Positions 61,901 to 64,000 of a stretch of DNA of 64,000 nt are shown piece after piece. How positions within the stretch are numbered: position 1 is the first letter of the stretch; each line of letters starts with the position of its first letter. The DNA lies in contig CAWEQO010000015.1 in the NCBI GenBank assembly GCA_963811225.1, positions 62,001-126,000 on the forward strand. Reading direction: 5' to 3'. The notes under the pieces are model-generated. The model ran no database searches and had not been told where the DNA came from. It saw only the letters and a program-made list of their open reading frames with translations. The position numbers and the translations under genes are program-made. This DNA comes from CAWEQO01 sp963811225. GTDB lineage: Bacteria > Chloroflexota > Anaerolineae > Anaerolineales > Anaerolineaceae.

Positions 61901-63567
61901 TGCCCCCAGCCGCCATCCAACAGACCGTCGTCTTCGTAGTAATCCTCGTCCGCGCCATCCCGCACAATAAAGCGGTAATACAGCACGGTCGGCTGTTCTT
62001 GGGTCGAGATCTCTGTCTGCCAGTAATCGTAGCCGTAAGGCTCGTCACCGGTCGTCGCCACTTTTTGCATCGGGTAAAGCATTTGCGACCCGGCCGCGGT
62101 GCTCCATACCCGCACGTTCACGCCGGTCAGGTCGTTGTGGTAGCTGCGGAAGCGCAGGATGACCGGCGTGCCGGTGGTCACTGCACCGAAGGGCGCCCTG
62201 TAAAGGTCGGAGCGCGAGTCATGGCCGAGCCCGTCCCACCAGATATTATCGTCGGGTCGCGGGATCGTTGGCGCTGGCGTCACCGCCACTTTGATGCGCC
62301 CAGCCAGAGGGTCTACCTTAAATACAACCTCTTGATCGGCTTCCGTTGTGGTGAAGGCAGCGTTCGTGGCGTTCACACCGCGCCCATCCGCGCCGATGGC
62401 ATCCCAGGTGCCCGTCTTAGTGGCCTTGATCGTGTAATTGCCCGGATTGGCGATGGGTGTGCTCAGCGTATAAGTTCCATCGCCATTCGACGTCATTCCT
62501 GTGTTGGGATCGGCATTGTTGTAGCTCTGCCAGTCGCCGACTGCCGTCCAGGCGCCCGGTTCGGTGCTCACTCCAACAATGTTGGCTGCTGGCATCCATT
62601 CGTCGTTGTAGGTGTTTGTGTCGAGCGTGATCATGACGACTTCACCGGTTGATTCGAGCCAGGCGTTCGAACTCGGGTAGCCGAACCACTCTGCTGTAGC
62701 AACTTTAAATTCGTACCGTCCCTCTGCAGCAGTGACCTGCGTGCTGAAAATGCCGTCCCCGGCCGTGACGTCGCCATTGGTCCCGTCATCGAACATTGGG
62801 TCGCTTGTTCCCCAGCCGTTGAAGTCGCCGCGCGCGTACCAGATTGGCGTTGGGGCCGGTGGTAAGGCTGGGAAAACAGCAAAAGCCGACAGGGTCGTAA
62901 CGATGCCGCCGTCCCAATCCGGGCTGGTGAAGGCTACGTTCGGGTCGTTCGGAGAAGTGTCTTGGGCGTGCCCGTTGCCGCCCGTGGTGAACAGCTCAAG
63001 ATGGATGCGCTCTGGGCTTCCCAAGGCAGCTTTCGGCACCCGGTACTCGATCCAATCGTTTTCCGGGCCGTAACCCTGCTCGCCGTCCTGACTGATCAGG
63101 CTGTCATAGGACCAGCCGCTTCCATCCCAGTGGTTGAGCTGGACGTCTTGCAAGACGTCGCTGCCATCATGATAGACGTACAGGGTGTGTTCCGGCAGGT
63201 GCGCGGAGATGGCATTGACCGCCCGCTCCCAAGGGTCGCCGGTCGCGCCAGAGCCGCTTATGCCGTCTGAGTCGATGTAGATTCCGTAGGTCATGCCCCA
63301 GCTTGAGGCGAAGGCGTCGAAGCCGATATAGTAGTTATCGGCATCTTCGACCACGTACAGCCCGGTCACGTCCAGGTTGGGCTCGGTCATGTCGCCTTGC
63401 GGGTCGCTCGCCAGCGGCTCCCCCCAGTCGGCGTCCTTGACCCCGTCGATGACAATGGTCGGGTCTGCGAAGGTTGCCGATGTGGCTGCGGCCGGTATCC
63501 ATGAGACCATCAGCGCCAGGATCGTCAAGAGCGAAATGATGAATGCCGAATTCCCTCGTGTTTTCAT
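58969..63567 (-). CDS. secreted multidomain GH13 amylase/pullulanase
   Basis: 1532 aa. Signal peptide (about 1-34), a CBM9/DOMON-like domain (36-225), two beta modules of pullulanase type (about 240-430; Y-A-R-G-D-F-N-G-W), a CBM34-like N domain, then GH13 catalytic domain (about 580-985): DGVFNHT, GWRLDVAP with nucleophile Asp, VGEIWDD with acid Glu, GSHDTQR. After it follow a C-domain, fibronectin III (twice; W-D-A-V-S-S-A-A-G-Y-H-V-Y-R), a linker module and a C-terminal CBM20 starch-binding domain (VTIAGNFQDWDP). It degrades starch, pullulan or related alpha-glucans outside the cell. AAGGAG upstream of the ATG. Confidence 0.92.
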   Translation of the reverse strand: MKTRGNSAFIISLLTILALMVSWIPAAATSATFADPTIVIDGVKDADWGEPLASDPQGDMTEPNLDVTGLYVVEDADNYYIGFDAFASSWGMTYGIYIDSDGISGSGATGDPWERAVNAISAHLPEHTLYVYHDGSDVLQDVQLNHWDGSGWSYDSLISQDGEQGYGPENDWIEYRVPKAALGSPERIHLELFTTGGNGHAQDTSPNDPNVAFTSPDWDGGIVTTLSAFAVFPALPPAPTPIWYARGDFNGWGTSDPMFDDGTNGDVTAGDGIFSTQVTAAEGRYEFKVATAEWFGYPSSNAWLESTGEVVMITLDTNTYNDEWMPAANIVGVSTEPGAWTAVGDWQSYNNADPNTGMTSNGDGTYTLSTPIANPGNYTIKATKTGTWDAIGADGRGVNATNAAFTTTEADQEVVFKVDPLAGRIKVAVTPAPTIPRPDDNIWWDGLGHDSRSDLYRAPFGAVTTGTPVILRFRSYHNDLTGVNVRVWSTAAGSQMLYPMQKVATTGDEPYGYDYWQTEISTQEQPTVLYYRFIVRDGADEDYYEDDGLLDGGWGQAYEDSPDYSFQIDVYDPAFTTPDWMKNAVIYQIFPDRFFSGEQGNNAKPAKDPDVYGDPVTAKDWTDLPEGYCRSYVGATCDEEPMGSDFFGGDLKGVTRKLDYLKSLGVTTIYFNPIFKGPSNHMYDTTDYFSIDPYLGSKQEFDLLVKQAKAAGINIILDGVFNHTSSDSLYFDKYSRYITAGAFESQDSPYFDWYTFNNWPEDYNSWWGFDSLPVLTEIQSVRDFIYGNKNSVARYWVKQGTMGWRLDVAPDKSHDFWQEFRPQVKSANPNAVIVGEIWDDASDWLLGSEFDSSMNYRFRRALLGFVNGEMSDPNQGAIVGLNPSEFDSVMQSIKEDYPTPAYQAMMNLVGSHDTQRILWALTPGERNREDKEFNAANLAEGKARLELLAILQMTMPGAPTIYYGDEAGMTGDTDPDDRRPFAWDAIDEQMLAHYSGLIHIRNQHSYLRTGSFDTLYTNNDDGAYAYGRKDLSGAAVVAVNKDAAEHSLSIDVSGYIPEGSLLTDELNGGTFTVNGGKLDVSVEGRWGRILTTAKKADLKPPEFPDHLQASAGNGMVDLQWDAVSSAAGYHVYRSIVTHGGYEKINSAPVSGTSYHDQDVTNGQMYYYVVTAVDAAGNESARSNEAGAMPALVIGWANLQWPLTIIQPISATNPTESIYGQVWVDGATNQPGPTPGLIAQLGYGPDGSDPDSSPDWIWVDAVFNADNGNNDEFKSALLPESVGTFDYAYRYSTTAGMVWVYADLDGTGNGYDPAQAGALTVTASGDSTPPAAPGNLQVTGASTGFISLKWGAPADSDVFRYEILRGDAAGGPYTKVGTVPAPGLEFTDWGAAANASYYYVVRAADTSFNVSENSNEVQATAQARTVQVTINVTVPDWTPADATVTIAGNFQDWDPAATPMTQVDGTYWMITLDLAEGYHLEYKYALGSWDYVEKGITCEELGNRTVTVYYGPDGTMTQEDTVVNWRNTGACPN

Positions 63568-63956
63568 ATCCTCTCCTTGTAGATGTTATCGATCTGCCCG
63601 GATTTCTGATTTCCTTTGGTTAAACGCAAACTTACCCGACCGCCAGTTTTCATTGCGGTAGGTTGTGCAACAGTGCTTCCTTGAAGTGATCTCCGTTGTT
63701 TTTGGCCGCGGCATCTCTGCTGTGCATCTGTGAAAAACAAATCTGAAGCAGGATAATTTGGAGTGCCTTGCCCGCTCTCCCTCGCTTCAATGCAGTGATG
63801 GCGACGATGGATGGCCCTGAATGAAGGTTAATCGATTTTTAATCATAGCGAAAACGGGTGAGAATTGCAACTCCTTTCCGCTTTCTATACTATACTGATA
63901 GCAGACATCCCCCCTGTGTAAGGTGCAGGTATTACCCTTTTGAGGCGAACACCATT
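63568..63956. other. divergent intergenic region, GH13 and comM
   Basis: 389 bp. Near the GH13 start a GTTTGCGTTTAACC stretch (minus strand, 63619-63632) recalls a LacI-type half palindrome but is not symmetric. No gene or RNA recognised; the comM side holds the promoter listed separately. Confidence 0.4.
63865..63896 (+). promoter_or_regulatory. possible comM promoter
   Basis: TTGCAA (63865-63870) followed by overlapping TATACT boxes at 63886-63891 (15-bp spacer) and 63891-63896 (20-bp spacer). Spacing is not ideal. Confidence 0.4.
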
Positions 63957-64000
63957 ATGCTTTCACGCGTTTACTCTTGTGCTGTGATCGGGCTGGACGG
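63957..64000 (+). CDS. comM: ComM/YifB-type Mg-chelatase-like ATPase, N-terminal fragment
   Basis: Only the first 14 codons are present before the window edge: MLSRVYSCAVIGLDG, the very conserved N-terminus of the YifB/ComM family (Lon-like N domain plus Mg-chelatase AAA+ domain). These helicase-like ATPases promote branch migration in natural transformation. TGAGGCG lies upstream. Confidence 0.75.
   Translation, partial: MLSRVYSCAVIGLD

Noticed and set aside
63600..63650. LacI-type operator before the GH13 gene
   Set aside because: The GTTTGCGTTTAACC stretch is not symmetric enough to call.
1..64000. CRISPR arrays, prophage, tRNA or rRNA genes
   Set aside because: No regularly spaced repeats, phage structural genes or RNA gene sequences were recognised by eye.

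Overview
The window looks like a chromosomal segment of a Chloroflexota bacterium, most likely Anaerolineae. The basis is inference: gene content and sequence style of the cell-division genes, high-GC codon use, and lipoproteins with proline/threonine-rich linkers. No rRNA, tRNA, CRISPR array or phage was recognised.

Left part (1-13.3 kb): the end of a family 2 glycosyltransferase; a Rad52/DdrA-like annealing protein with SSB; a double thioredoxin; an M23-like lipoprotein; a YtxH protein; a topoisomerase IB; then a three-gene signalling/redox operon (UBP zinc finger, response-regulator/thioredoxin-reductase fusion, cNMP-binding histidine kinase). An AT-rich orphan membrane gene and a complete IS256-type element with an 8-bp target duplication follow.

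Middle part (13.3-31.5 kb) is metabolic and accessory: aldo/keto reductase, SDR epimerase, a BNR-repeat gene with an in-frame stop, isochorismatase-zwf, a ferredoxin-reductase-like flavoprotein, a run of phosphoribosyltransferase, dodecin, hydrolase and erythromycin-esterase-like genes leading into split LigD phosphoesterase and polymerase genes, a sugar ABC transporter without its ATPase, a Cys-rich ferredoxin and an NBR1-domain lipoprotein.

The region 31.9-49.5 kb is one large division and cell wall (dcw) operon on the minus strand: mraZ, rsmH, ftsL-like, ftsI, murF, mraY, murD, ftsW, murG, a CvpA-like gene, murC, a 61-aa gene, murB, ddl, ftsQ, ftsA, ftsZ. Most genes overlap by a few bases. 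A promoter and four GTGG boxes at exact 10-bp spacing precede mraZ. murE is absent.

Right part (49.6-64 kb): a methyltransferase, a DUF1028 protein, a large secreted chagasin-papain fusion protease, a MoxR-DUF58-DUF4129 operon, a 1532-aa modular GH13 amylase/pullulanase and the first bases of comM.

Six genes (topoisomerase IB, phosphoribosyltransferase, cvpA, murF, DUF1028, papain) are each split by one frameshift, and in every case exactly one surplus base restores the family sequence. Because murF is essential, insertion errors in the assembly are the simplest explanation; programmed +1 frameshifting is the exciting alternative. Intergenic regions carry very long perfect inverted repeats (28-38 bp arms) and a dispersed palindromic repeat found twice.
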